A program made the position numbers and the translations under genes. The notes beneath the pieces are model-generated. The model was not told the origin of the DNA. It was given only the letters and a program-made list of their open reading frames with translations, and searched no databases. Positions 8,117-16,376 of a stretch of 64,000 nt of DNA are shown here, in pieces. Position 1 is the first letter of the stretch. Every line of letters starts with the position of its first letter. Source of the stretch: Ignavibacteriota bacterium (GTDB lineage: Bacteria > Bacteroidota > Ignavibacteria > Ignavibacteriales > Melioribacteraceae). The stretch is from the NCBI GenBank assembly GCA_016713565.1, contig JADJOX010000007.1, positions 1,478,501-1,542,500 of the forward strand, read 5' to 3'.

Positions 8117-9301
8117 ATGAAAATAATAAAGAATTCTATATTGTTTAGTTTTCTTTTAACTCAACTTAATTTTACCCAAAGTTTAACCGGTCTCTACAGA
8201 AATTTTATTTCCGATAGTGTATTTTCAAACAAGAATATCTTGAATTCATTGGAAATAAATCTTCAAAGAAATTCTAAATTAAATCCGGACTTAATATACT
8301 CTACAATCGAAAGTTACAATAATTATAATGATACATTGCTATTGCCAAAATTGTTGGATGATCTAAAAAGTAATGAAAGATTTTGGTTAATTAAAAGAAG
8401 TGATTGGGCAAAACATACATTATCAAAAATTAATGAAATCGGCAGCGATGAATTGACATTTCTTTCTTCCGGTTTATTTAAAAAACTATTTATTCAAATT
8501 ATACCAAAACAAAATGACGCGGATATTGTTTCGTCCATGCGTGAATTTGAACAGCGAAGTTTTTATTCAATGATATTTTACAATAACGATTCTACGATGT
8601 TGTTTGATAAAAATATGAATTATGAAAATTTGAAAACACAAACTCGAAATAAAATTAAAAATAGAATTGAAAATTTTTCATTTTTTGAAAATCATAATTT
8701 TACAAATGAAGAGTTTTTACTGTCAATTATAAATAATTGGTATTTATTATATGAAGATCAAGATTTGGCATATGAAATAATTGCCGAATATTTTAACAAT
8801 AAAAAACTAAATGAAAACCGAAAAAGATTATCAATATATTTTAATTCTGTTTATGCAAATAATGGAATAGGAAGTATACCGGATCTGAAAAATACTTGGG
8901 GAAGTGAAAAATCTGTTATGGATGAAAGTGAAAGTATTTATCAGCTTAGTCTTGGAGTTGGTTACAAAATTTATTTTAATAAAAGAACATTTCCATTTTC
9001 TTATTTAGATGTGATAGGATTTTATGCATTTGGAATCAGCGATGCGATATTAAATAGTTATGGAATAAAATTATCATTTCCAATTTTTCATCATGATGTA
9101 TTTAATGTTGAGCTTTCTTCCATTTTTTCTCAAAACGAATATTCTTATAAGCCATTTAAAATAAAATATACAAAGGAAAAATTTTATGTAATTCCAATGT
9201 TGGATGCTTCGATTGATATATATAAAGGATTTGGCGCCGAATTTTCTTTTGGATTTAATTATGGGTCAATTAATATATATTACAACACTTCCTTTTTGTA
9301 A
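8117..9301 (+). CDS. Secreted protein of unknown function
   Basis: I do not recognise this 394-residue protein. It starts with a short basic stretch and a hydrophobic segment (residues about 7-22) compatible with a signal peptide. The middle (residues 25-250) is rich in Asn, Asp, Lys and aromatic residues and predicted mostly helical. The last 120 residues alternate hydrophobic and polar residues, with GVGYKIYF, YAFGIS and GAEFSFGFNYGS, and end in an aromatic-rich strand. This looks like part of an outer-membrane beta-barrel or a barrel-like C-terminus. It is six bases downstream of the membrane phosphoesterase gene and probably in the same operon, so an envelope role is likely. Confidence 0.6.
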   Translation: MKIIKNSILFSFLLTQLNFTQSLTGLYRNFISDSVFSNKNILNSLEINLQRNSKLNPDLIYSTIESYNNYNDTLLLPKLLDDLKSNERFWLIKRSDWAKHTLSKINEIGSDELTFLSSGLFKKLFIQIIPKQNDADIVSSMREFEQRSFYSMIFYNNDSTMLFDKNMNYENLKTQTRNKIKNRIENFSFFENHNFTNEEFLLSIINNWYLLYEDQDLAYEIIAEYFNNKKLNENRKRLSIYFNSVYANNGIGSIPDLKNTWGSEKSVMDESESIYQLSLGVGYKIYFNKRTFPFSYLDVIGFYAFGISDAILNSYGIKLSFPIFHHDVFNVELSSIFSQNEYSYKPFKIKYTKEKFYVIPMLDASIDIYKGFGAEFSFGFNYGSINIYYNTSFL

Positions 9302-9376
9302 AATATAAAGGAAATTAAATTGATTTTAATGAGAATTAAAGTAATTTTTAACCACAATACTTTTTAGGAGTTTTAT

Positions 9377-9832
9377 ATGAAGAAAATATTTTATTTAGTA
9401 CCAGTTGTTATAGCATTTTTATTAAGCGCAAATATTTATGCTCAGAAAGAAAAAGTTGAAGGACTTTGGAAAACAATTGATGATGAAACAGGTCAGCCTA
9501 AATCCATTGTTAAAATTTATGTAAAAGATGGAAAAGTTTATGGAGACGTTGTAAAATTATTTAGAAAAGCCGGAGAAGATCCGGATCCCGTTTGCGATAA
9601 ATGTGATGATGAAGACGCACGAAAAAATAAAAAAATATTGGGAATGACAATTATCACCGATATGAAAAAAGGAGATGACGGAGTTTGGGAAGATGGAGAA
9701 ATTCTCGATCCTAAAAAGGGAAAAGTTTATGATTGCAAACTTTGGGTCGAAAATGGAAAACTTCAGGTTCGCGGATACGTTTTGTTTTTCCATAGAACAC
9801 AAGAATGGCTTAAATACGAAGGTGAAATTTAA
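9377..9832 (+). CDS. DUF2147 family secreted protein
   Basis: This 151-residue protein has a signal peptide (hydrophobic residues 4-20, cleavage after IYAQ). The DUF2147 signature follows: EGLWKTIDDETGQPKSIVKIY, GKVYGDVVKLF, a CDKC pair near residue 73, ILGMTIITDMK and a C-terminal LQVRGYVLFFHRTQEW. The family folds as a small beta-barrel related to lipocalin-like proteins and is secreted or periplasmic. It binds an unknown ligand. The ATG at 9377 follows a good AGGAG site. A hairpin terminator follows at 9849-9884, so it is probably monocistronic. Function is unknown beyond export. Confidence 0.85.
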   Translation: MKKIFYLVPVVIAFLLSANIYAQKEKVEGLWKTIDDETGQPKSIVKIYVKDGKVYGDVVKLFRKAGEDPDPVCDKCDDEDARKNKKILGMTIITDMKKGDDGVWEDGEILDPKKGKVYDCKLWVENGKLQVRGYVLFFHRTQEWLKYEGEI

Positions 9833-9848
9833 ATTTTATTTATAATGT

Positions 9849-9884
9849 AAAGATCACATCTCTTTTTTTAGAGATGGGATCTTT
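9849..9884 (+). terminator. Stem-loop after the DUF2147 gene
   Basis: AAAGATCACATCTC (9849-9862) pairs with GAGATGGGATCTTT (9871-9884) with one mismatch around an eight-base loop. It lies 17 bases after the stop at 9832. There is no long T run after it. A second, smaller hairpin with the same core (CATCTC...GAGATG, 9919-9937) lies just downstream, before the real start of the DinB-like gene. Confidence 0.6.
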
Positions 9885-9969
9885 AATAATTAAAAGCACA
9901 TAAGTAAAAACAAAGATGTCATCTCAAAAGCAGAGATGCAATTGTGTTGTTAAGAAAGGTAAAAAACCA

Positions 9970-10416
9970 ATGCTTAAAGATAATTTGATAAAAATATTCG
10001 ATAGAGATATTGAGAAATTGCGTAACGAAATTTCTTTGTTTGAAAACGAAGAAAATTTGTGGAAAGTTTTTGGCGATATAAAAAATTCCTCGGGAAATTT
10101 GGCTTTGCATTTATGCGGAAATTTAAAACATTATATCGGTTACATGCTCGGTGGTTTTGAATATAAAAGAGAAAGAGATAAAGAATTTTCGGCAAAAAAT
10201 ATCCCCCAAAATGAAATTATTCAAAATATAGAGGAAGCAAAAATAATAGTACTGAAAACATTAACTAATTTTGACGAATCAAGATATTCAGAAATATTCA
10301 AAGAAAAAATTTCTCTCGGCGAAGTTGAAATTGGGCAGTTTTTACTTCACTTACTAACTCATCTTAATTATCATTTGGGACAAATAAATTATTTGCGAAG
10401 AATGCAAATTAATTAG
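9970..10416 (+). CDS. DinB/DUF1572-like four-helix protein
   Basis: From the ATG at 9970 the protein has 148 residues and begins MLKDNLIKIFDRD. This start is preferred to the upstream in-frame ATG at 9916. It has an AGAAAGG site 11 bases ahead, while the extra residues contain a small inverted repeat and do not fit the family. The protein resembles DinB/DUF1572 four-helix bundles: HLCGNLKHYIGYMLGG near residue 46 and QFLLHLLTHLNYHLGQINYLRR at the C-terminus. The spaced His residues (in HLCGNLKH and in THLNYHLG) are candidate metal ligands, as in bacillithiol or mycothiol transferase relatives. Its substrate is unknown. It sits alone between a terminator and the MOSC gene. Confidence 0.75.
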   Translation: MLKDNLIKIFDRDIEKLRNEISLFENEENLWKVFGDIKNSSGNLALHLCGNLKHYIGYMLGGFEYKRERDKEFSAKNIPQNEIIQNIEEAKIIVLKTLTNFDESRYSEIFKEKISLGEVEIGQFLLHLLTHLNYHLGQINYLRRMQIN

Positions 10417-10476
10417 TACTTTGGATGTAATTATTACTGCGGTCATTTTTAAATATCGGAAACATTTTAAGATTTT

Positions 10477-11280
10477 ATGTCTAACTATAAATTAACACAG
10501 ATAAACATATTTCCCGTAAAATCATTATCCGGAATTTCACTTCGAGAATCAAAAGTTGAAGAAAGAGGTTTGTGTTATGATAGAAGATGGATGCTCGTAG
10601 ATCTTGAAAATATGTTTCTCACTCAAAGACTTTTACCCAAAATGATTTTCATTGATGTAAAAATTGAGAATGATCATTTGGTCATTATCCATAAAAGAAA
10701 AAAAATTGAATCGATAAAAATCTCACTTTCTGAATTCCCAGTTAAAAAAACTAAAGTTCAAATTTGGGAAGATTTTTGCGACTCACTTGAATATGATAAT
10801 TTTATAAATGAATGGTTTAGCGAAGCATTGGACTTTAAGTGTAAATTGGTTTATATGCCCGATTTATTTGAACGAAAAACCAGTACAAAATATTATCCCG
10901 AAAGTAAAAATGTAAGTTTTGCGGATGGTTATCCTTTTTTAATTATTGGAGAAGAATCGTTAAATTTATTAAACGGCAAACTCGTCAATCAAATTTCAAT
11001 GGATCAGTTCAGACCTAATTTTGTTTTTGCCGGCGGGAATGCTCATGATGAAGATGATTGGAAAGATATAAAGATTGGGAATTTGCGATTCACAATTGTT
11101 AAACCTTGTGCAAGATGTGTAATTACAACAATCGATCAGCGGAGCGGAAATAAAAACAAAGAACCATTATCAACATTAAGCACTTATAGAAATTTTGATA
11201 ATAAAATACTGTTTGGTCAAAATGTAATTGCCCATTATGAAGGGATTATTAAGGTTGGTGATCAAATTATTTTAAAATAA
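10477..11280 (+). CDS. MOSC domain protein (YcbX-like)
   Basis: The 267-residue protein has an N-terminal MOSC_N beta-barrel (residues 3-120; IFPVKSLSGISL and GLCYDRRWMLVD). A MOSC domain follows (residues about 130-265) with FADGYPFLIIGEESL, FRPNFVFAGG and the cysteine motif KPCARCVIT near residue 210. The final stretch FGQNVIAHYEGIIKVGDQI is typical. MOSC proteins bind molybdenum cofactor through the conserved Cys and act as N-hydroxylated-substrate reductases (mARC, YcbX). E. coli YcbX has an extra ferredoxin domain that is missing here, so a separate electron donor would be needed. Family assignment is firm; the reaction is inferred. Confidence 0.9.
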   Translation: MSNYKLTQINIFPVKSLSGISLRESKVEERGLCYDRRWMLVDLENMFLTQRLLPKMIFIDVKIENDHLVIIHKRKKIESIKISLSEFPVKKTKVQIWEDFCDSLEYDNFINEWFSEALDFKCKLVYMPDLFERKTSTKYYPESKNVSFADGYPFLIIGEESLNLLNGKLVNQISMDQFRPNFVFAGGNAHDEDDWKDIKIGNLRFTIVKPCARCVITTIDQRSGNKNKEPLSTLSTYRNFDNKILFGQNVIAHYEGIIKVGDQIILK

Positions 11281-11312
11281 ATCGATTAAACAATTTTAAA
11301 AACTCATCTTTC

Positions 11313-11426
11313 ATCAGCTTTCAAAATAACCTCAATAAATCTCACGGCTTAATAATGATATGAAAATTCAATATTTATATTTATTAATCAAACATTCTTA
11401 ATGAATATTCTTTCATTAAAGCTGAT
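11313..11426. other. Long-range inverted repeat in the leader of trpB2
   Basis: The intergenic space 11281-11559 holds ATCAGCTTT (11313-11321) and AAAGCTGAT (11418-11426), plus a nine-base direct repeat AACTCATCT near each arm. The space could encode a structured leader for the tryptophan synthase gene, but I see no short peptide rich in Trp codons and no known riboswitch. A chance match in AT-rich sequence is possible. Confidence 0.2.
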
Positions 11427-11559
11427 AAACTCATCTGAATTTAAGCAAAAAATGTAAAAAAAATTAGTTTTCACGTTGCATCAATAAAAATATAGTAATA
11501 TTTTCCATGCTAATTATTCCTTCAGTTAACAAATAAATTAATTACAAAACAGGATAATT

Positions 11560-12924
11560 ATGGATAAGCAAAAAAAATACCTTTTAGATGAAAAAGATAT
11601 ACCGACACAATGGTACAATGTTCAAGCAGATATGCCAAACCCAATGCTGCCGCCGTTACACCCTGGAACAAAACAGCCGGTAGGACCGGAAGATTTGGCT
11701 CCGATTTTTCCGATGGAATTAATTAAACAAGAAGTAACAAAAGAAAGATGGATTGATATTCCCGATGAAGTAAGAGAAATTTATAAGGAATGGCGTGTAA
11801 CTCCATTAATTAGAGCATTCGGTTTGGAAAAACTTTTAGATACACCTGCAAAAATTTACTATAAATATGAAGGAGTTAGTCCGGCGGGTTCACATAAACT
11901 CAATACAGCGCTTGCGCAAGCTTATTATAATAAAATGGAAGGCGTTAAAAAAATTACAACCGAAACCGGAGCTGGTCAATGGGGAAGCGCATTAGCATAC
12001 GCGTGTCAGAAATTTGGCATTGATTTGGAAATATTTATGGTTAAGGTTAGTTATAATCAAAAACCGTATAGAAAATTAATGATGAACACTTGGGGCGCAA
12101 ATGTTTTTGCGTCACCGACAGAATTAACAGATTCCGGAAAGAAAATTTTAGCCGAAGATCCTAATTCACCGGGCAGTTTAGGCATTGCAATTTCTGAAGC
12201 GGTTGAACGAGCAGTTAAAGATCCATTGGCAAAATATTCTTTGGGAAGCGTATTAAATCATGTTCTTCTTCATCAAACCGTAATTGGATTAGAAGCAATA
12301 AAGCAGATGGAATTAGCGGGAGATTTTCCTGATGTTGTAATTGCTCCTTTAGGCGGCGGATCAAATTTTGCTGGAATTTCATTTCCATTTTTAAGATATA
12401 AATTAGCCGAAGGTAAAAACGTAAGATGCGTTGCCGTTGAACCCGCTTCATGTCCAAAACTTACTAAAGGTGAATTCCGATATGACTTTGGAGATTCGGT
12501 TGGATTAACCCCGCTCATTCCAATGTATACATTAGGACATAATTTTGTTCCGGCTCCTATTCATGCCGGTGGATTAAGATATCATGGAGCTAGCGCTTTG
12601 GCAAGTCAGCTTCTTAAAGACAAATTAATAGAAGCGGTCGCTCTCCAGCAATTAGAATGTTTTGATGCCGGAGTAAAATTCGCGAATGCTGAAGGAATTA
12701 TTCCAGCACCTGAATCAACGCATGGAATTGCCGCAGTAGTTAGGGAAGCCAACAATGCAAAAGAAGAAGGAAAATCAAAAACAATATTATTTAATTTAAG
12801 CGGTCATGGTCATTTTGATATGGGCGCATATCAGGATTATTTTGAAGGAAAACTTCACGACTATCATTTGACAGAAGAGGAATTACATTCCGGCTTAAAA
12901 AAATTAGATACTCCCAAAATTTGA
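11560..12924 (+). CDS. trpB: Tryptophan synthase beta subunit, TrpB2 type
   Basis: At 454 residues this is the longer TrpB2 form rather than the 390-400-residue TrpB1. It has the long N-terminal extension (PTQWYNVQAD, LPPLHPGT), the PLP Lys motif AGSHKLNTAL near residue 113, GAGQWGSALA near 140, the phosphate-binding loop APLGGGSNFAG near 265 and the C-terminal NLSGHGHFD. It condenses indole with serine to make tryptophan using PLP in the cytoplasm. TrpB2 proteins often act without a TrpA partner, salvaging free indole, and no trpA is adjacent here. An AGGA site precedes the ATG. The SRPBCC gene follows 18 bases later and is probably co-transcribed. Confidence 0.95.
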   Translation: MDKQKKYLLDEKDIPTQWYNVQADMPNPMLPPLHPGTKQPVGPEDLAPIFPMELIKQEVTKERWIDIPDEVREIYKEWRVTPLIRAFGLEKLLDTPAKIYYKYEGVSPAGSHKLNTALAQAYYNKMEGVKKITTETGAGQWGSALAYACQKFGIDLEIFMVKVSYNQKPYRKLMMNTWGANVFASPTELTDSGKKILAEDPNSPGSLGIAISEAVERAVKDPLAKYSLGSVLNHVLLHQTVIGLEAIKQMELAGDFPDVVIAPLGGGSNFAGISFPFLRYKLAEGKNVRCVAVEPASCPKLTKGEFRYDFGDSVGLTPLIPMYTLGHNFVPAPIHAGGLRYHGASALASQLLKDKLIEAVALQQLECFDAGVKFANAEGIIPAPESTHGIAAVVREANNAKEEGKSKTILFNLSGHGHFDMGAYQDYFEGKLHDYHLTEEELHSGLKKLDTPKI

Positions 12925-12942
12925 ACAAAGGTGAGGTAAAAT

Positions 12943-13473
12943 ATGAAAATACTTAAAATTCTTTTAAAAGTTATAATTGTTATCATTGTTCTTTTTTTAG
13001 TAGTCGCTCTTTTTCTTCCTTCAGAATATAAAGTTGAGCGAAGTATTGAAATAAATCAACCCGTAGAAGTTGTGTATAATTATGTCGCCGACTTTAACAA
13101 TTTCTATAAGTGGAATCCTTGGACGCCATTCGAACCCGGTCATAAAGTTGTTGTAACAGGTGACTCGGCGGCGGTAGGACAAAAATATTTTTGGGAAGGA
13201 AAAACCATTGGTTCCGGAGAAATGGTTTTCACCGAATTAAAACCTTACAGTTTAATTAAAGCGGATATTGAGTTTTTAACTCCACAGCATGGAACCGGAA
13301 AAGTCGACTTTGTATTTGTGCCAAATGGAAATTCCACAAAATTCAGTTGGTCAATTAGTGGCGACGCGGATTATTTAGTTGGAAGGTATATGGGTTTAAT
13401 GATGGACATGATTTTAGGCAAAAATTTTGAAGACGGCGCAAAAACGCTTAAAGAAAAATGCGAAGCAATGTAA
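12943..13473 (+). CDS. SRPBCC family (polyketide cyclase-like) protein with membrane anchor
   Basis: The 176-residue protein has one N-terminal hydrophobic helix (residues about 8-25). A START/Bet v 1-like domain follows (residues 30-172) with ERSIEINQPVEVVYNYVADFNNFYKWNPWTPF, the usual opening of the polyketide_cyc2 group. It then has alternating strands and the long C-terminal helix ending in FEDGAKTLKEKCEAM. Such domains bind hydrophobic ligands; the anchor places this one at the cytoplasmic membrane. No ligand can be inferred. It follows trpB2 by 18 bases with a good GAGG ribosome site and is closed by the hairpin at 13527-13557. Confidence 0.82.
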   Translation: MKILKILLKVIIVIIVLFLVVALFLPSEYKVERSIEINQPVEVVYNYVADFNNFYKWNPWTPFEPGHKVVVTGDSAAVGQKYFWEGKTIGSGEMVFTELKPYSLIKADIEFLTPQHGTGKVDFVFVPNGNSTKFSWSISGDADYLVGRYMGLMMDMILGKNFEDGAKTLKEKCEAM

Positions 13474-13526
13474 ATTTGGTTTTTAATTTATTACTCAACA
13501 ACTTTATTAAATTTCTATATTAAAAT

Positions 13527-13557
13527 AACCTTCGAGGTTATAAAAACCTCGGAGGTT
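13527..13557 (+). terminator. GC-containing stem-loop after the SRPBCC gene
   Basis: AACCTTCGAGGTT (13527-13539) pairs with AACCTCGGAGGTT (13545-13557) with one G-T wobble around a five-base loop, 53 bases after the SRPBCC stop. Each arm is itself nearly palindromic. The flank after it is T/C-rich (TTCTTC). Terminator is the likely role; it may also be a copy of a dispersed intergenic repeat. Confidence 0.6.
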
Positions 13558-13669
13558 TCTTCAAGTAAAAGGTAATTATATTCCATACAATTCTAAAATT
13601 AGTCGAGATTTTTATTCAATAAAAAATTATCTTCAAAGTTTTAATTGAAAAAATTACGTCTATAAAATT

Positions 13670-14794
13670 ATGCTCAAAAAATACGCTGCTCTGTTCATCG
13701 GTTTAATATCTGTAATATTTGTTTTTCTATATAAATTTTATTCGACGGATGAAACAATAATTTCCAATGAAAATAAAATCGCGTTAACAAAGGAACAAGT
13801 TTTAAAATCAAATGAAATAAATAAATATTTTAAGCATAAAAGCAAGGTTAATGGTTTTAACGGAAATGTGCTTTTTGCCGAAAACGGAAATATAATTTAT
13901 GAAAATTCTTTTGGTTATTCAGACCTCGGATCAAAAACAAAAAATGATTTAAATACAAAATTCCAATTAGCTTCAGTGTCAAAACCATTTACCGCTTATG
14001 CTATATTACTGCTTAAACAAAGAAACGAACTAAATTTGGATGATTCCGTGCAACAATATTTTCCTGATTTTCCATATAATGGAATAACAATTAAACTGCT
14101 GTTGATTCATAAATCAGGCTTGCCCGAGTATTTCTATTTTACCGAGAAACTTTGGAATGAAAAAGATAAAGAAATTACAAACTCGGATGTAATCAATTTA
14201 ATGATAGATAAATTTCCCAACAGATATTTTTTGCCGGATAAAAAATATAATTACATAAATACCAATTATTGTATTCTTGCAGCTATTGTTGAAAAAATAA
14301 CCGGAGATAGTTTTAATGAATTTATGAAGGAAGAAATATTTGAAGAATTAGGCATGAAAAATACATTTATATATAATCAGGAAAATATAAGCTCATACAA
14401 AGATATTGCGGTTGGGTACGAAAGAGAAAAAATAAAAGCGCAGGATACATTTTTAAATGGCGTTGTTGGCGATAAAGGAGTTTATACGACCGTTGAAGAT
14501 ATGTTAAAATTCGATCAGGCATTATACAAAGGAGAACCTGTACAATCCGAAATATTGGAAGAAGCATTTAAGCCTATGCACGAAAAACTTTTAATAAATG
14601 ACAATTACGGATTGGGCTGGAGAATAAATGCGGAAGATTCAACAAATAAAATAGTCTATCATACAGGATGGTGGAAAGGTTTTAGAACTTATTTTATTAG
14701 AGAGTTGGGAAAGAAAAAAACTATTATTATTTTAAGCAACCTCTCAAATAAGGCAAAATTTGGAACAAAAGAATTGATAGAGTTATTTAATTGA
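13670..14794 (+). CDS. Serine hydrolase of the beta-lactamase/D-alanyl-D-alanine carboxypeptidase family
   Basis: The 374-residue protein starts with a signal or anchor helix (residues about 5-24). The class C beta-lactamase/DD-peptidase fold follows. The SxxK nucleophile motif is in ASVSKPFTAYAILL near residue 105, YINTNYCILA (YxN) near residue 195 and HTGWWKGF near residue 333 in place of KTG. These enzymes act on D-amino-acid peptides, esters or other acyl substrates in the periplasm. A true antibiotic-degrading activity is not implied. A DUF4126 gene begins immediately after its stop, so the two are translationally close. Confidence 0.85.
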   Translation: MLKKYAALFIGLISVIFVFLYKFYSTDETIISNENKIALTKEQVLKSNEINKYFKHKSKVNGFNGNVLFAENGNIIYENSFGYSDLGSKTKNDLNTKFQLASVSKPFTAYAILLLKQRNELNLDDSVQQYFPDFPYNGITIKLLLIHKSGLPEYFYFTEKLWNEKDKEITNSDVINLMIDKFPNRYFLPDKKYNYINTNYCILAAIVEKITGDSFNEFMKEEIFEELGMKNTFIYNQENISSYKDIAVGYEREKIKAQDTFLNGVVGDKGVYTTVEDMLKFDQALYKGEPVQSEILEEAFKPMHEKLLINDNYGLGWRINAEDSTNKIVYHTGWWKGFRTYFIRELGKKKTIIILSNLSNKAKFGTKELIELFN

Positions 14795-14796
14795 GT

Positions 14797-15372
14797 ATGA
14801 TAAATTTTGAAACAATAATTAGTGTATTTTTAGGAATCAGTCTTGCCGCAGCAGTGGGCTTTAGAATTTTTGTGCCGCTATTGGTCATGAGCATTGCTTC
14901 ATTTTTCGGTTATTTAAACCTTTCCTCGGGATTTGAATGGATTAGCACTTTGCCTGCTTTAATAATATTTGGCGCAGCGACACTTTTTGAAATCGCGGGT
15001 TATTATATTCCTTTTATAGATAATTTTTTAGACGCTATCGCTTCACCAACCGCGGTTATAGCCGGATCAATTGTAATGGCTTCATCAATTGTTGAATTAG
15101 ATCCTTTAGTTAAATGGGTTCTCGCAATTGTTGCCGGCGGCGGCGCAGCTGGTTTGGTTCAAAGTTTAACTACCATAACACGCGGAACTTCATCTTTAAC
15201 AACCGGCGGATTAGGAAATCATGTGGTTTCCACTACCGAAGCCGGAGCTTCATTTGGTATTTCAATTCTCGCAATTTTATTTCCAATTTTTATCGGAATT
15301 CTTGTTATTCTTTTTCTAACTTGGACAGTTAAAAAAGTATATAACAAATTGCTTAAATCATCATCAAAATAA
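14797..15372 (+). CDS. DUF4126 family membrane protein
   Basis: With the ATG at 14797, two bases after the previous stop, the protein has 191 residues. A TTG at 14791 overlapping that stop is the alternative. It has four or five hydrophobic helices (residues about 5-35, 45-68, 85-110, 115-135 and 160-185) and a conserved polar loop TRGTSSLTTGGLGNHVVSTTEAG near residues 128-150 that marks DUF4126. The helices are rich in Gly and Ala, as in small transporters. Function is unknown. It is probably translated in coupling with the serine hydrolase gene. Confidence 0.8.
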   Translation: MINFETIISVFLGISLAAAVGFRIFVPLLVMSIASFFGYLNLSSGFEWISTLPALIIFGAATLFEIAGYYIPFIDNFLDAIASPTAVIAGSIVMASSIVELDPLVKWVLAIVAGGGAAGLVQSLTTITRGTSSLTTGGLGNHVVSTTEAGASFGISILAILFPIFIGILVILFLTWTVKKVYNKLLKSSSK

Positions 15373-15414
15373 TTTAGAAAGTACATTAACATCAGAAAAA
15401 TTTAACAGGTGACT

Positions 15415-16299
15415 ATGAATAAGTTATTATATCTCTTAATATTCATTTTTATAAGTAACATTTTATACTGCCAAACAATTTCAGGAAAGGTATCAGATTC
15501 TTCTATTGGAATAACATTTAACGTTCCTAATAATTGGAAAGGTCAGCAAATTCCGCAAGGTTATATTTTTGTCTCCGATATTGAAAAAGGATTTATTTTA
15601 GTTACACCGCATAATTTTAAAACAATTGATGAGATTGTTGAAAATGCAAATATGGGAATAAATGAAAATAATGGAACAGTTTTATCTTTGAGCGATAAAT
15701 TGGAAATTAATGAAAATTCTGTTGCGGGTATATTTAAAGGTTTTTTAGAGGGACAAGCAGCGATATCCTTTGCCAAGAGTTTAATGTCGCCGTTTGGCGG
15801 CGGAGTTGCCGTATTTGTGTTTGTCGAATCTGAAAATTATTCCGAAAAGTATAAAGAATTTGTAAACGAAATTTGCAACAGCTTAAAATTTTCAGAGCCG
15901 GTAAGATCATCATTAGAAAATGAATTAGAGCAAATTTTAAATAACTGCAGATTGACATATATGAATAATTATAACAGCGGCTACGGAAGCGGTGGGATTC
16001 AAGATAAAATAATAATTGATTTATGCGAACAAGGATATTTTAATTATTATGACGAAAGTCAAGTTGTTATGAATGCGGACGATGTAAGCGGATATTCTTC
16101 CGGCAACAAAAATAACACCGGAAATTGGAATGTAATTGCAAGAGGTGATCAAGGTACACTTATTTTAAATTTTGACGATGGAAATATTGCCGAATATAAT
16201 TTGACTTTTGAAGGCGAGAAAACATTTTTAAATGGCAATAGATTTTTTAGAACTTATAAAGACAGTAATGTTGAAGGAACTCAGCCGGATTGTTTTTGA
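15415..16299 (+). CDS. Secreted protein with PsbP/Mog1-like N-terminal domain
   Basis: From ATG 15415 (preferred to the GTG at 15409, because the AGGTG there is the ribosome site) the protein has 294 residues. It has a clear signal peptide ending ILYCQT. Residues about 20-160 resemble the PsbP/DUF1795-like fold, with GITFNVPNNWKGQQIPQGYIF and a later NEICNSLKF. Residues 165-290 form a separate domain with NNCRLTYMNNYNSGYGSGG, SSGNKNNTGNWNV and GDQGTLILNF, resembling a small beta-sandwich found in other secreted proteins. Function is unknown. It is monocistronic and ends at a strong bidirectional terminator. Confidence 0.6.
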   Translation: MNKLLYLLIFIFISNILYCQTISGKVSDSSIGITFNVPNNWKGQQIPQGYIFVSDIEKGFILVTPHNFKTIDEIVENANMGINENNGTVLSLSDKLEINENSVAGIFKGFLEGQAAISFAKSLMSPFGGGVAVFVFVESENYSEKYKEFVNEICNSLKFSEPVRSSLENELEQILNNCRLTYMNNYNSGYGSGGIQDKIIIDLCEQGYFNYYDESQVVMNADDVSGYSSGNKNNTGNWNVIARGDQGTLILNFDDGNIAEYNLTFEGEKTFLNGNRFFRTYKDSNVEGTQPDCF

Positions 16300-16310
16300 A
16301 ATTATAAAAA

Positions 16311-16363
16311 GAACGCGGATTGTTATGAAATAATTAAAACATATTCACTAATTATCCGCGTTC
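16311..16363. terminator. Bidirectional terminator between convergent genes
   Basis: GAACGCGGAT (16311-16320) and ATCCGCGTTC (16354-16363) form a perfect GC-rich 10-bp stem with a long AT-rich loop. It lies between the secreted protein gene ending at 16299 and the malic enzyme gene ending at 16377, so it can stop transcription in both directions. Confidence 0.75.
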
Positions 16364-16376
16364 AGAATAAAATATA

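Noticed and set aside
9916..9969. Extra 18 N-terminal residues of the DinB-like gene from an upstream ATG
   Set aside because: The added segment contains a small inverted repeat and no ribosome site, while ATG 9970 has an AGAAAGG site and the family's usual start.
11281..11559. Tryptophan-responsive leader or T-box upstream of trpB2
   Set aside because: No Trp-codon-rich leader peptide, T-box motif or attenuator hairpin with a T run could be identified.
13670..14794. Antibiotic-resistance beta-lactamase
   Set aside because: The SxxK/YxN/HTG motifs place it in the broad class C/DD-peptidase/esterase family; nothing shows beta-lactam hydrolysis.
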